Part shown: positions 44,990 to 55,739 of the stretch, in pieces | Layout of the letters: each line of letters begins with the position of its first letter | How positions within the stretch are numbered: the first letter of the stretch is position 1 | NCBI GenBank assembly: GCA_017607445.1 | Contig: JAEVHH010000003.1 | Coordinates: 1,798,001 to 1,862,000, forward strand | Length of the DNA: 64,000 bases | Origin: Histoplasma ohiense | Taxonomy: Eukaryota; Ascomycota; Eurotiomycetes; Onygenales; Ajellomycetaceae | Direction: 5' to 3' | Position numbers and translations under genes: made by a program | Notes under the pieces: model-generated | Seen by the model: only the letters and a program-made list of their open reading frames with translations | The model's database searches: none | Told to the model about the DNA's origin: nothing

Positions 44990-46325
44990 TATCTTAAGTG
45001 TTTTTTGAGTTCTTCAAGTTCTTTGTGTCTTTTGTATTGAGTTTCAAGTCAGACTTGGTGTTTTTGAATTTGTCTTTGAGTCATTTGAAACACAAATCAA
45101 TGGTATATTCTGATCACTTGCAATAACAGCAATATTTCAATCAGATGAAGTTATTGAATTTTGTAGTGTCATTTCATCTGTATTTGTTTTGTGATCTATT
45201 ATCAGCATTATTTCTGTTGTTAAAGCTTTGAGTGAGGTTTTTGAAATTTGACTTCTCTTTAAGCTTCTTCTGTCTCTCTGGCAGATTCAATTCTGTCATT
45301 GCAAGTTTATGTAGAGTGGCATCATAGCTTAACTCTTATAATTTGATTGCATATTTGTCAAATTCTCAGTGAATGAAAGATAGAACTTTCATATAAAGGT
45401 GTGATTTCCAATGGTATTCACTATAAGAATGCTGCAGATATCTTTCAATTGATTGTAAATGTGAAGCAAATTGTTGAACTATCTGATCTTCTTGTTGCTC
45501 TGTCTTTCAGTATTGTCTATCAGCATCTCAGAAACTTTTATCTGAATTGATGATTTGACATTGCATCCAACTAACAAATTCCTCCCATGGTGGCAAAGTT
45601 CACATATCATGTGTATATTGATATCAACATTGTTGCATCTTGACATTGAAATGAGTAATGGCTTCAATGATCTTTTGATGGTTGTGTTCATTGTAGTAAT
45701 CAAGATCACTGACATGAAAAGCAATAGCAGCTGTAACAAAGTTTTTGAATTCTTTCATATTTTGATTTTGAAACTTTTTCATATCTCTCTGAGAAGAGTG
45801 ATCACTCATGCTGGAATCTCAAAGTTCTAATTGCCAAAGTGGTATCTGACTATATCTTCCACTGACAGTAGTCACAGTGCTTTTCACTAAGATGTTGAGT
45901 GCTTGTAGTGTGGCTTTCAGTGGTCTGAAAATACTTATGATATTATCACAGTTATCATTCACACTAGTTGCATCTCTACTGTGGTTTGAATGCACTTCTA
46001 GTGTATTTTGAATGACTGGAATTGTTTCATTCAATTTTTGTAGTAAAGTGTTGCATCAGTGTTGAAGTTCTTGCAATTCTTTCTCAGTCTGTAATTTTTT
46101 GATTCTTCTGATCACAGCTATCTTCTCAGTCTCAATTGCACTGAGATCTTCAGAGAAGATATTCTCTTCTGAACTATACTCAGAGTTCAATTCCATAAGA
46201 GAAGATGATGTTTGTTGCACATTTTCAGTGACAGAAGTGTGCATTTTGCAGTTTTCTTTCATAATGTTTGCTGCTTCAAATTCAGCAGTAGCACAAGTAC
46301 AGTGGATGCTGCAGATAGAGGTCAT
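44990..46325 (-). pseudogene. gag: beta2 gag
   Basis: ATG at 46325; successive open pieces 46325-46056, 46034-45819 and 45809-45624 share one frame. Glu/Lys coiled-coil-like segment as in beta1. The zinc knuckle near 45140-45100 reads C-x2-C...Y...C, the His codon CAT having become TAT. Confidence 0.8.
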
Positions 46326-46372
46326 GACTATTACTCAACAGATCATCTCTCAAAGATTGAGTGATTAGAAAC

Positions 46373-46635
46373 TGTGAGATGTAGTGACAGTGTGAAGAGT
46401 AACAGTAGAAGATAGTTTATAGCATAGCAGAGATAATAGTAATATATTGTAGAGTGTAGTATAGTAGCATAACATAGTGTAGCTAATTGCTAAGAAAGAA
46501 AAGAAAGAGAAAGAAGATGTGTGAAATACATACATCGATATATATATACATATAGAAATAGCGGTAGCGAGAGTATAATGGAAAGAGGTAAGAATAAGCG
46601 AAGATAATAAGGAAATAATAAATGAGTGCATTACA
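46373..46635 (-). repeat. beta2 5' LTR, 263 bp
   Basis: tgtgagatgtagtg ... gagtgcattaca in plus orientation; TSD acaaa follows at 46636-46640. Sense-strand AGCAATTAG (46501-46493) and leader CTAATCACT (46368-46360) differ only at the CpG-derived dinucleotide. Confidence 0.92.
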
Positions 46636-46950
46636 ACAAAGATGGAGTTCATCATCTTTTTTAAAAACAAAGAGAATTGATGCATTAGCTGAGCTACTGA
46701 ACAATTATATTCACTCTTTATCTAATGCATTTTTTAAATATTCTCTTAGAGCAGCTAACTCAGTTGCTGAGAGATTGTATATCAGTATAAATGAAGATTG
46801 TATATCAGATTCAAGATCTATACAGTGTTTCATCTCTTCTGATTTTTTTGTGCTTATAGCAGCTTCTTCTGAGAAGATATGTGCATATGACATGACATAA
46901 TTGAGTAGATCAATCAGCAAGTCTGAATATGCAGCTGAGAATATACATGA

Positions 46951-47343
46951 TTATTATTATTATTATTATTCTTCTGTTATACTTGTATGCAAGCAGCGCT
47001 TATGACGAGTCCTTGTGTGATGTTAAATACAGGCAAAAGTTGGTTATACCAGAGGAATGCTTAGTGTTGAATGACACCAAGAATATAACAAGAACATAGG
47101 AAAATTAATGAAAGACAGAATTTGATACATGCAATACAGATTTTCAGCTCAGAAACAATAAGCTAAATCAGATAGTAGATCTGTTCAAAGATATCTATTT
47201 GATAAGTTCATATCTCATTATTTTAGAAGCTGAGAAGTTGGCTCTGAATGTAATGTTGTCCTCTGTGAGTTTTGAACTCATGAATCTTGAGTCCCCACAC
47301 CAAGGCACTATCTGGTGGCCGCATTACCCATTCAGCCACCGGG
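46951..47343 (-). mobile_element. SINE1: tRNA-derived SINE, 393 bp, TSD 17 bp
   Basis: Flanked by a perfect 17 bp TSD, gctgagaatatacatga (46934-46950 and 47344-47360). On the minus strand it begins with a tRNA-like head: A box TGGCTGAATGGG (47338-47327), B box GAGTTCAAAACTC (47279-47267). A unique body follows, then a 3' part resembling the 3' end of LINE M, then an (AAT)n tail (46970-46951). It splits beta3 pol. It has no coding capacity and depends on a LINE. Confidence 0.92.
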
Positions 47344-47360
47344 GCTGAGAATATACATGA

Positions 47361-47860
47361 AGTATGCTTTGAGTTTTTTGAATATTCTGTAGATAATACT
47401 ACAAGCATTTCTACTCTAGCTTCTGTGAGAACTTCAGCTAAGACATCTTATTCAGAAATAATTTGAAACTGTTGTTCATCTTCAGAACTTCTAAAGAAGA
47501 ATTGATCATCTGATCAATCTATAAGAGAATTTATTTCTTTTAATCAAGAAAATTCTAATACAAAATTGCAGTTCTCTATCTTCATTGCATGAAAGAAATG
47601 AGATGTATACTGTGCATTACTTTTGTAATCAGTGACAGTAGTTGCAATGTTATACTCTTCAAAGAAGCATCTTATACATTCATCAATTAATTTGATTATT
47701 TTGATTATACAATAAGCAGCTTCTAGATTGTGATTCTTTGTTCAAAATTTATCAACACAGTTCACTTCTGACTCAGAGTCTACTAGTGCAAGTACTTTTT
47801 GCAGATTCTTAGATGTAGCAAGTTTCACTGTGACAGTAAAGTTTAAAGTATTTTTGCATC
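47361..47860 (-). pseudogene. pol: beta3 protease region
   Basis: Resumes after the second SINE1 TSD copy. It contains the protease V-D-S-E-S-E segment (about 47800-47780) with the same Gly-to-Glu change as beta1 and beta2, suggesting either a family-wide state or the same decay-prone GGA codon. Confidence 0.7.
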
Positions 47861-47879
47861 AATCTTTCATATTTATAGC

Positions 47880-49233
47880 TGTCATTGTAAGCTGAATGAT
47901 ATATCTTAAGTATTTTTTGAGATCTTTGAGTTCTTTATGTCTTTCATATCAGATTTTGAGTCAGACTTGATATTCTTGAATTCATCTTTGAATCATTTGA
48001 AGCATGAATTGATGATATGTTCTGATCACTTGCAATAACAGCAATATTTCAATTGAGTGAAGTCATTGAACTTTGTAGTATCATTTCATCTGTATTTGTT
48101 TTGTAATCTATTGTCAGCATTATTTCTGTTGTTAAAGCTTTGAATGAGATTTTTGAAATTTGACTTCTCTTTAAGCTTCTTTCATCTCTCTGACAGATTC
48201 GATTCTGTCATTGCAAGTTTATATAGAGTGGTATCATAGCTTAACTCTTTCAATTTGATTGCATATTTATCAAATTCTCAGCAAATGAAAGATAGAACTT
48301 TCATATAGAGATGTGATTTTCAATGATATTCACTATAAGAATGCTGCAGATGCTCTTCAACTGATTGTAAATGTGAAGTAAATTGTTGAACTGTCTGATT
48401 TTCTTATTGCTCTGTTTTTCAGTACTGTCTATCAGTATCTCAGAAACTTCTATCTGAATTGATGATTTGACATTGCATTCAACTAACAAATTCTTCTCAT
48501 GATGGCAAAGTTCAGATATTATGTGTATGTTGATATCAACATTATTGCATCTCAATATTGAAATGAGTGACAGCTTTGATGATCTTTTGATGATTGTGTT
48601 CATTGTAGTAATCAAAATCACTGATATGAAAAGCAATAGCAGCTGTAACAAAGTTTTCAAATTCTTTCATACTTTGATTTCAGAACTTTTTCATATTTCT
48701 CTGAGAAAAATAATCACTTATACTGAGATCTCAAAGTTCTAATTGTCAAAATGATACTCAACTATATCTTTCACTGACAATAGTCACAGTATCTTTCACT
48801 AAGATATTGAGTATTTGTAGTGTGGGTTTCAATGATCTGAGAATGTTTGTGATGTTTTCACAGTTATCATTCACATTAGTTGCATCTCTATCATAATTCA
48901 GATGTGTTTCTAGCATATTTCAGATGATCAGAATTGTTTCATTCAATTCTTACAGTAAAGTATTACACTGATGTTGAAGTTCTCACAATTTCTTCTCAGT
49001 CTGTAATTTTTTGATTCTTATAGTTACAGCTATCTTCTCAGTCTCAATTGTACTGAGATCTTCAGAAGAGATGTTCACTTCTGAACTATACTCAGAATTT
49101 GATTCTATAGAGAAAGATAATATTTGTTGTATACTTTCAGTGGCAGAAATATGTGTTTGTTTTCTTCAATGATATTTGTTGATTCAGATTCAGCAGTAGT
49201 ATGAGTACAGTGAATGCTGTGAATAGAGGTCAT
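47880..49233 (-). pseudogene. gag: beta3 gag
   Basis: ATG at 49233 (M-T-S-I-H-S). More stop codons than the beta1 and beta2 copies; open piece at 48660-48301 lies in another frame and is a shadow. Zinc knuckle near 48050-48005. Non-functional. Confidence 0.75.
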
Positions 49234-49280
49234 GACTATTACTCAATAAATCATCTCTCAAAGATTGAGTAATTAGAAAA

Positions 49281-49945
49281 TGTGAGGAGTAGTGACAGTG
49301 TGAAGAGTAAATAGTAGAAGATAGTATATAGCATAGCAGAGATAATAGTAATATATTGTAGAATGTAGTATAGAAGTGTAGTGTAGCTAATCATTAAGAA
49401 AGAAAAGAAAAAGAAAGAAGATGTGTGAAATACATACATCAATATATATATACATGTAGAAATATCAGTAGTGAGAGTATAATGAAAAAAGGTTATATTA
49501 TTATTATTATTCTTCTGTTATACTTGTATGCAAGCAGCGCTTATGATGAGTCCTTGTGTGATGTTAAATACAGGCAAGAGTTGGTTATACTGGAGGAATG
49601 CTTAGTGTTGAACAGCACCAAGAATATAACAAGAACATAGAAAAATTAATGAAAGACAGAATTTGATACATACAATACAGATTTCCAGCTCAGAAACAAT
49701 AAGCTAAATCAGATAGTAGATTCATTCAAAGATATCTACTTGACAAGTTCACATCTCATTATTTTAGAAGCTGAGAAGTTGACTCTAAATGTAATGTTGT
49801 CCTCTGTGGGTTTCAAACCCACGCACCTTGGGTCCCCACACCAAGGCGCTACCTGGTGGCCGCATTACCCATTCGGCCACCGGGGAAATGGAAAGAGGTA
49901 AGAATAAACGAAGATAATAAGAAAATAATAAATGAGTGCATTACA
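49281..49945 (-). repeat. beta3 5' LTR split by SINE2
   Basis: tgtgaggagtagtgac ... gagtgcattaca in plus orientation. The LTR sequence is interrupted between 49493 and 49887 by SINE2 and resumes aatggaaagaggtaag. Confidence 0.88.
49494..49886 (-). mobile_element. SINE2: tRNA-derived SINE, 393 bp
   Basis: Same length as SINE1. TSD aatgaaaaaaggt (49481-49493) / aatggaaagaggt (49887-49899); the two differences are G-to-A. The tRNA-like head on the minus strand is better kept: A box TGGCCGAATGGG (49879-49868), B box GGGTTTGAAACCC (49820-49808), a perfect 5 bp T-stem GTGGG/CCCAC and an anticodon-like stem CTTGG/CCAAG. The 3' tail is shared with LINE M. Confidence 0.92.
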
Positions 49946-50390
49946 AATAGTTAGTGCCAATTTTTGCAATGACAGTTTTTTATATATTCAAAGACCTCTA
50001 TTTTAACATCTGAAGATGACATTCTGTAGACAAAGAAGAAAAAACAGTAGTAGTAGAAAAATTAATTGAGAAACTGTAGAATCTTCAGATATATCTTATT
50101 TAATGTATATCTCTCATCATTCTCATTCAGCAGAACAGTCAACTGACTGATATCTGTAGTTTAAAAGAGTGTAATATACAGCTGATTATGTGAGAATACA
50201 GAGTTTCTGAGATCAACATCAACTGTAGAAAGAGACTGTTTCTGAGACTTGTTGATTGTCATTGCAAAATATGAATGGACTAGAAACTGATGATGAGTCA
50301 TACTGAATGAAATCTCAACAGATTGAGTATGTAGATCAATCTGTGGCAATATATGAACTGAACTCTTATATATACTGAATATGATCTTCA
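49946..50390 (-). pseudogene. Helitron helicase, C-terminal part
   Basis: Open at 50391-50161 on the minus strand with the conserved Helitron/PIF1 end F-A-M-T-I-N-K-S-Q (about 50272-50246) and F-S-H-N-Q-L-Y (about 50190-50170). It joins the part right of the hAT-like element without gap or overlap once one 8 bp TSD copy is removed. Truncated at 49946 by beta3. Confidence 0.82.
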
Positions 50391-50695
50391 TAGACTGGCC
50401 AGTGGGACCATGAATTTCATGTTTGATTTGATTTGATTTGGTTCCAGTCCATTTCTTGGTGTGATTTTCAGTGGAATCAGAATCAGAATGGAAGTGTAAA
50501 GTGACTAGAATTATTAGAACATGAGTGAAATGGGACTAATAAATCTTGATATTTCATGTAAAGTGACTGACTATCAAAAATAAGAACATGACCTGGAACT
50601 GACTATGATTTTGACTGAGGTTTGGTCCTGTTCTGATGATTATATAATACATATCTTAGATATCAATCTGATGATATGATTGGTGGAGATATCAC

Positions 50696-51500
50696 CCCTA
50701 TCTAGTGCTGTCAACCAATTTACCGCTGCCAATCTATCTACTGCTGCAAGCTATCCCTCGCTGCTAAGCTATCGCTGCCAACCTATCTATCGCTGCCAAC
50801 CTATCTATCGCTGCCAATTTATCTACCACTGCCAATCTATCTATTGCTGCTAATCTATCGCTGCTGTCAATCTATCTATCGCTGCTAATCTATCGCCGCT
50901 GCCAATCTATCCCTCACTGCTAAGCTATCCCTCGCTGCTAAGCTATCACTGCCAATCTATCGCTGCTAATCTATCGCTGCCAACCTATCTACCGCGGCGA
51001 ATCTATCTATCGCTGCCAATTTATCTACCACTGCCAATCTATCTATCGCTGCCAATCTATTGCTGCTAATCTATCGCTGCTAATCTATCGCTGCCAATCT
51101 ATCTATCACTGCCAATCTATCTATCGCTTCTAATCTATCGCTGCTAATCTATCTCTGCCAACCTATCCATCGCTGCCAATTTATCTACCACTGCCAATCT
51201 ATCTATCGCTGCTAATCTATCGCTGCTAATCTATCGCTGCCAACCTATCCATCGCTGCCAATTTATCTACCACTGCCAATCTATCTATCGCTGCTAATCT
51301 ATCGCTGCTAATCTATTGCTGCTGCCAATCTATCTATCACTGCTAATCTATTGCTGCTAATCTATTACTGCTAATCTATCGCTGCTAATCTATCGCTGCT
51401 AATCTATCGCTGCTAATCTATCGCTGCCAACCTATCTATCGCTGCCAATCTATCGCTGCCAATCTATCGCTGCCAACCTATCTACTGCAGTGAATCTATC
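50696..51500 (+). repeat. Minisatellite (ctatctatcgctgccaat)n
   Basis: About 800 bp of irregular units of 14 and 18 bp, variants of cgctgccaatctat and cgctgctaatctat. Many units keep the CpG (atcgctgc), unlike the surrounding CpG-poor DNA. Confidence 0.9.
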
Positions 51501-51618
51501 TATCACTATCATTACTAGTTCAAAATAGAACTAGAGCATAAATACACTAAACTTCTTTTGATAGGTAATGATTTTTGGTAACACTCATAGCATTATATCA
51601 TCTATATAGGGTAAATCA

Positions 51619-51665
51619 TGGTCCCATTTGGTCCCATTTTAACAAAATGGGACCAAATGGGACCA
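51619..51665 (+). repeat. Perfect 22 bp hairpin in the hAT-like element
   Basis: Left arm 51619-51640, loop aac 51641-51643, right arm 51644-51665. Each arm contains tggtccca-type motifs twice, like those near the element ends. Confidence 0.9.
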
Positions 51666-51834
51666 GAATCAGTAATTTATAAGAAGAACATGACCTGAGA
51701 CTAGATTTATAATATAAACAGTGTAAAGTGACTAATTTAATAAACACTATATGGAACCAGAACTAAGAAATTTGATAATGAGACTGGAGAAATATTTAGT
51801 CCCAGTTTCATGCATGGTCACACAGTCAGTCTAG

Positions 51835-53763
51835 ATCTTTATCTCAAGTAAATGAATTGTCATCCACTGAACAATCATTCTTGTGCCATTGCAGAGCCCT
51901 TCAGACAGCTGGAGATTATGCAGAAGTATGACAGAAGTGCTCACTTTCAATCTCAATATGAATAATAACAGAGCTGAACAGTTAATAACAGTCAGATATT
52001 TGTGGGAGAACTCTTCACAGCCTAGAGTCAGATCATCTGTATAAGCCACATCTGCAGTATAAAATGTATGAATGTCCTCTAGTATGACTGCTATAATCTG
52101 TTCATTAATGTGGAATGCATTCTGATTTAATACAGTGAGAATAGCATGGCTTTTGAAGTAATCAGAGTGAACTGCTGCAGTTCTAAATCCAGCTGTAGAA
52201 AACACCCTCTCACACAGTACACTGATGTTAGCAGTCTGATGAATATAGAGTGAAAAATCAATACAGTCAATGCAGTTTGAATTGTATGACATTTGATCAA
52301 GTCAATTCATGAATGTCACATTATCATTATCAACAGCTAGTCTCATATTCCTTGTCAAGTGTAGTACAGTTAACTGCTGTCATATATGTGAATGCTGCAG
52401 ACAAGCTGCAACAACTACAGCATGACTGTCATACAGCACAACAAACAGAGTCTGTATAAAATCATCATCAAATATATCAAAAACATTATCAAAAAGCTCA
52501 TCTGATGAATGTAAATTCTGAAGAAGATGATCAATAATCTTCATACAATAGTGATACTGTATGAGAGTCTCATCTCAGATAATCAAATCTACAGTCTGCA
52601 GCAGACAGCTCAGTTCACTCTGAATGATAATCTTTGACACAGAATCTGCATTCAATTCAATTGAAATGACAAAACATGAGTGAGCTGTTCTGCTATGTGA
52701 TAAAAGAACAGCTGCAATGTCAGAAGAAGTCACACAAAGAACAGTTTTTTCATCTATATATAGATGACTATAGAGAGCTCTGTAAAGAAATGTTTTGTCA
52801 GTGTCATCTGAACTCTGTATAAAATAGTGAGACAGCTGTAATTCTATTGCAGTCAGAATTGAATTATATGCATGATGTTGATCATCATTCAACTGCATCT
52901 GCAGAGTGTCTGTAGTGATGATTTTATCTATAAGATCATAGTTCTGCTTCTCAAAAAGTAGCTGATTTTCAATAAAATTATCTCATACAGAGCTGTATGT
53001 AGACAGATCAAAGTCTGCAAGAGTTCTGTCAAACTTATACAGAAACTGCTGAATAAGAAACAGATTATAGTCATAATATGAATATTCTGCAGAAGCATTA
53101 CTCACACAGTCTGGATTCATCTGAAGCAGTCAATGTAAAAGATCATTGCAGAGAGCATGACAGAAATGTGCTCAGAGAACAGATGAATCTACAACATTCT
53201 CATGAATCAATGCAGTGATGAATACTGATCACATATGGTGAGCAGTTGTAAATACAACAGCAGATTCAAATGTAATGATCCACTCATTATTATCATGCAG
53301 AAGATCAAATGCCTGGCATGCTGCATGAAATGTAGAGTAGCAAACATCATTCACTGTTCAAAAAGTCTCAAAGCTTGAGAGATCACATATGTTAATAAGA
53401 AGCAGCTGTAAGAAAAACATCTCATCATTATATAAACTGAAATAAAATAGATGATCAATTGATCTTCTCTTCACATGATTCTTTCATCTCTGATTATATT
53501 TGTCTCAAATCAAATGATGAAGAAATTCTTGGTAGAGATACTGAGCATCTGAATGTGAATGATTGTAGACAAAGAATGTCATGAACTTAGACATATTATT
53601 TATCAAATGTTTGATCATGTATTCATGATCTTCATATTTGCATTCAGAAAAGTAAATTATCTGATGGTTCAGTAGATGAATAGACAACATCTCAACTAAT
53701 GAAAACTTCTGATGTATATGAAATACAAATATACATCATACAGTCTCAGTTGAGCTGATATAA
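51835..53763 (-). pseudogene. Helitron Rep/helicase protein, central and helicase part (decayed)
   Basis: Minus strand, a single frame. N-terminal Helitron-specific region at 53690-53505 (H-L-L-N-H-Q, then Y-Q-E-F). The region around 53440-53280 has F-F-L-Q-L-L-L and T-F-H-A-A-C. PIF1-type helicase starts L-N-D-D-Q-H-H-A-Y at about 52892; its Walker A reads D-D-T-D-K-T (about 52815-52798; Gly changed), and Walker B is followed by TGA then D-E (about 52575). Later helicase motifs at 52292-51831 end with G-L-C-N-G-T-R. The Rep nuclease half lies outside (beyond alpha4). It is interrupted by the hAT-like element and truncated by alpha4 at 53764. Confidence 0.82.
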
Positions 53764-54233
53764 TGTGACGGGTTAGCATCTGTTAGTAATTAACTTACGC
53801 AACCAACTCCCCTCCTGCACCCGCTTGTTCCTGGCCATTGTGACCTCGCATAACCCTCGATGTTCTTCCGCTCCATGCTCCGCGCTTGTATAGTTTCTAA
53901 TGATTCTTCCATGTAGCTTCTAACATTCTCTCACTTCATGCTCCACACTCATGTAGTCTCTAACAATTCTTTCATGTAGCTTTCAATGATTCTTCTGCTC
54001 CACACTTTACACTTATATAGTTTCTAATAATTCTTCTGTATAGCTTTTAATGTTCTTCTGCTCTGTGCTTCACTGTGAAGTGGCTTCTGATATTCTTTCA
54101 CTCTGAACTTCTCTCTATAAGAACTTTCTTTGTATGATCTTTTCTTCTGATTTCTTTTCTCTTTCTTTTCTTAATCAATTTGTAATCTGTATTAGAATAG
54201 TGCTAGATTGTTAACTGAAGTACATCTGTTACA
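53764..54233 (+). repeat. alpha LTR L6 (5' LTR of alpha4), 470 bp
   Basis: tgtgacgggttagc ... catctgttaca. 63 bp shorter than the 533 bp form, i.e. one repeat unit fewer. The first ~120 bp keep many CpGs (cttacgcaacc, cacccgc, ctccgcgc), the remainder almost none. Confidence 0.9.
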
Positions 54234-54628
54234 TTATGAATTGATTCTTCTGTGTTTAAAATCTGAGTATTTTGTTATTAGTTCTTACATCTGAGTGTGT
54301 TGTTTAAGATTTGAGTGTCTTGTTATTAGTTCTTACACTCAAGTGCATTGTTTACAAATCTGAGTGTCTAGTTGTTACAAGAGATCTCTCATGAATCTGA
54401 GTGTCTCTATTATTAGTTATATAGATTATCATGTCTAAGCATTCAAGACACAATTGACTGTGTTCTACAAAATCTGAGTGTCTACAAACTGTAACACTGT
54501 GAATAGTGTTCATAAAGAAGCTTGATCAAACTTAGCACTGCAACACTGCAAATAATGTCTGTGAGAGAATCAAATGTCTACAAGTATTTCTTTTCTTTTA
54601 TTATTATTACATATTCTTAGATATCAAA
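54234..54628 (+). other. alpha4 leader
   Basis: Starts with ttatgaattgattcttc, the primer-site candidate, followed by 'ctgagtgt' repeats. The palindrome is decayed (aagcttgatcaaactt, 54521-54536). No gene. Confidence 0.55.
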
Positions 54629-55642
54629 ATGAACTACAAACAATTCTACAAACATCCACTGTATTCAAACACAGTGGACAACAACTTAGATCTATGAAGT
54701 ATCCTTCAGCAGCAAGTGCTACAGATGACTGAATTGCAATGACAATTTACTGAGATGAGTACTTTCACATTCATCATTTCTTCTACATTCATATCTTATG
54801 AAAAGTCTTCAAGAGAGAAACTTTCAATTCTTGACAAATACAAAGAAGATCTAGCACTTTACTTCATATGAAAGTCAAAAGCAAACATCAAATTGAACAT
54901 CAATAGATAAGCAATAGACTCACTATTCAATCAAGTGTGATATATCTATAGCAGATTGAATGACAATATATTAGCAAAATTTCAACTCTGAATGAGTTAT
55001 TATCAGAACAATCAGTGTATATCAGAGCTAGTTTTCTGACAACTCAACTCTCTCTTTCTCAATTCTACACTTCAAGTCAAGACATTGAACTGGCTTAATC
55101 AGATTCATCAGATGAATGTTATATTAACAACTTATCTTTCTGAATTCAATCACAAGCTTCTAGAAGCAGATGAGTAAGACTGAGATGAAACTGTCAAAAT
55201 CAATATACTGTTTAAGAATTTGAACTTTCAATTGCATAACTGAAGTGTAGAGCATCTGAAGCTCTCAATATACAGCAAATTCTTCACTGATTTTTGTCTG
55301 TTGAACAATGATTTGTCTCAGTTTCATACACTTCAAAATCATAGAGAATTCTGCTGAACAAATATGTACATCTCAAATCACTCTGCAGCACTCCTCATTT
55401 TCAAACCAGAATCAATGAACTGAGTTTCATATATAAACACAAGTTACTCAAAAGTTTTCAATGTCTTGAAGAAGAATACTGCTGATCAAATCATCAGAGA
55501 AGTCTGCATACACTGCAACAAGTCAGAGTACTTTGCAAATCAATGTTCAAATGCAATTGCTTCAAGTAAATCCCTCACACATATGAACACTGTGTTGCCT
55601 GTGGACAAGCAAGAACAGAGAAAAGACAAGCTCTCACTCTAA
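54629..55642 (+). pseudogene. gag: alpha4 gag (decayed)
   Basis: Start M-N-Y-K-Q at 54629. Stops are frequent. Zinc-knuckle region near 55505-55550, where the first Cys pair reads C-I-H-C and the His has become Tyr. The protein is colinear with alpha1 and alpha5 gag. Confidence 0.75.
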
Positions 55643-55739
55643 AATACAGATGAGAGCTCAAGAAGCAGAAAGCTAACTGAAGATTTGAGTAGAAAATTCA
55701 AGCAGATATAATCATAATCTCTGTCATTGTAAATAGTCT

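Larger units (their letters stand above)
25265..46635 (-). mobile_element. beta2: full-length Ty3/Gypsy chromovirus, interrupted by LINE K1
   Basis: 263 bp LTRs at 25265-25527 (3') and 46373-46635 (5'), with perfect TSD acaaa (25260-25264 and 46636-46640). Removing LINE K1 (28692-42509 plus one TSD copy) leaves about 7.5 kb, like beta1. The K1 insertion splits integrase. The TSD lies inside beta3 pol. Confidence 0.92.
46636..49945 (-). mobile_element. beta3, right portion with two SINE insertions
   Basis: Continues beta3 from 25264: RT N-terminal linker (46920-46711), SINE1 (46951-47343), protease (about 47850-47700), gag (49233 down to about 47880) and a 5' LTR (49281-49945) that contains SINE2. 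LTR length without SINE2 and its extra TSD is 259 bp. The host sequence on the right is the Helitron. Confidence 0.85.
50391..51833 (+). mobile_element. hAT-like non-autonomous DNA transposon, 1443 bp
   Basis: Terminal inverted repeats TAGACTGGCC.. / ..CAGTCTA, extending imperfectly to about 20 bp (through the GACCATG part). The 8 bp TSD is gatcttca (50383-50390) / gatcttta (51834-51841), one C-to-T difference. Repeated tgggacc/ggtccca motifs near both ends resemble subterminal transposase sites. There is no ORF; most of the interior is a minisatellite. hAT assignment rests on TSD length and TIR; strand is arbitrary. Confidence 0.75.

Noticed and set aside
47258..47343. Functional tRNA gene
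   Set aside because: Only a tRNA-like head; the acceptor stem and anticodon loop are not standard, and it is the 5' part of a 393 bp SINE present twice with TSDs.
50696..51500. CRISPR-like array
   Set aside because: Unit lengths are irregular and there are no unique spacers. The region sits inside a DNA transposon in a eukaryotic repeat landscape; it is a minisatellite.
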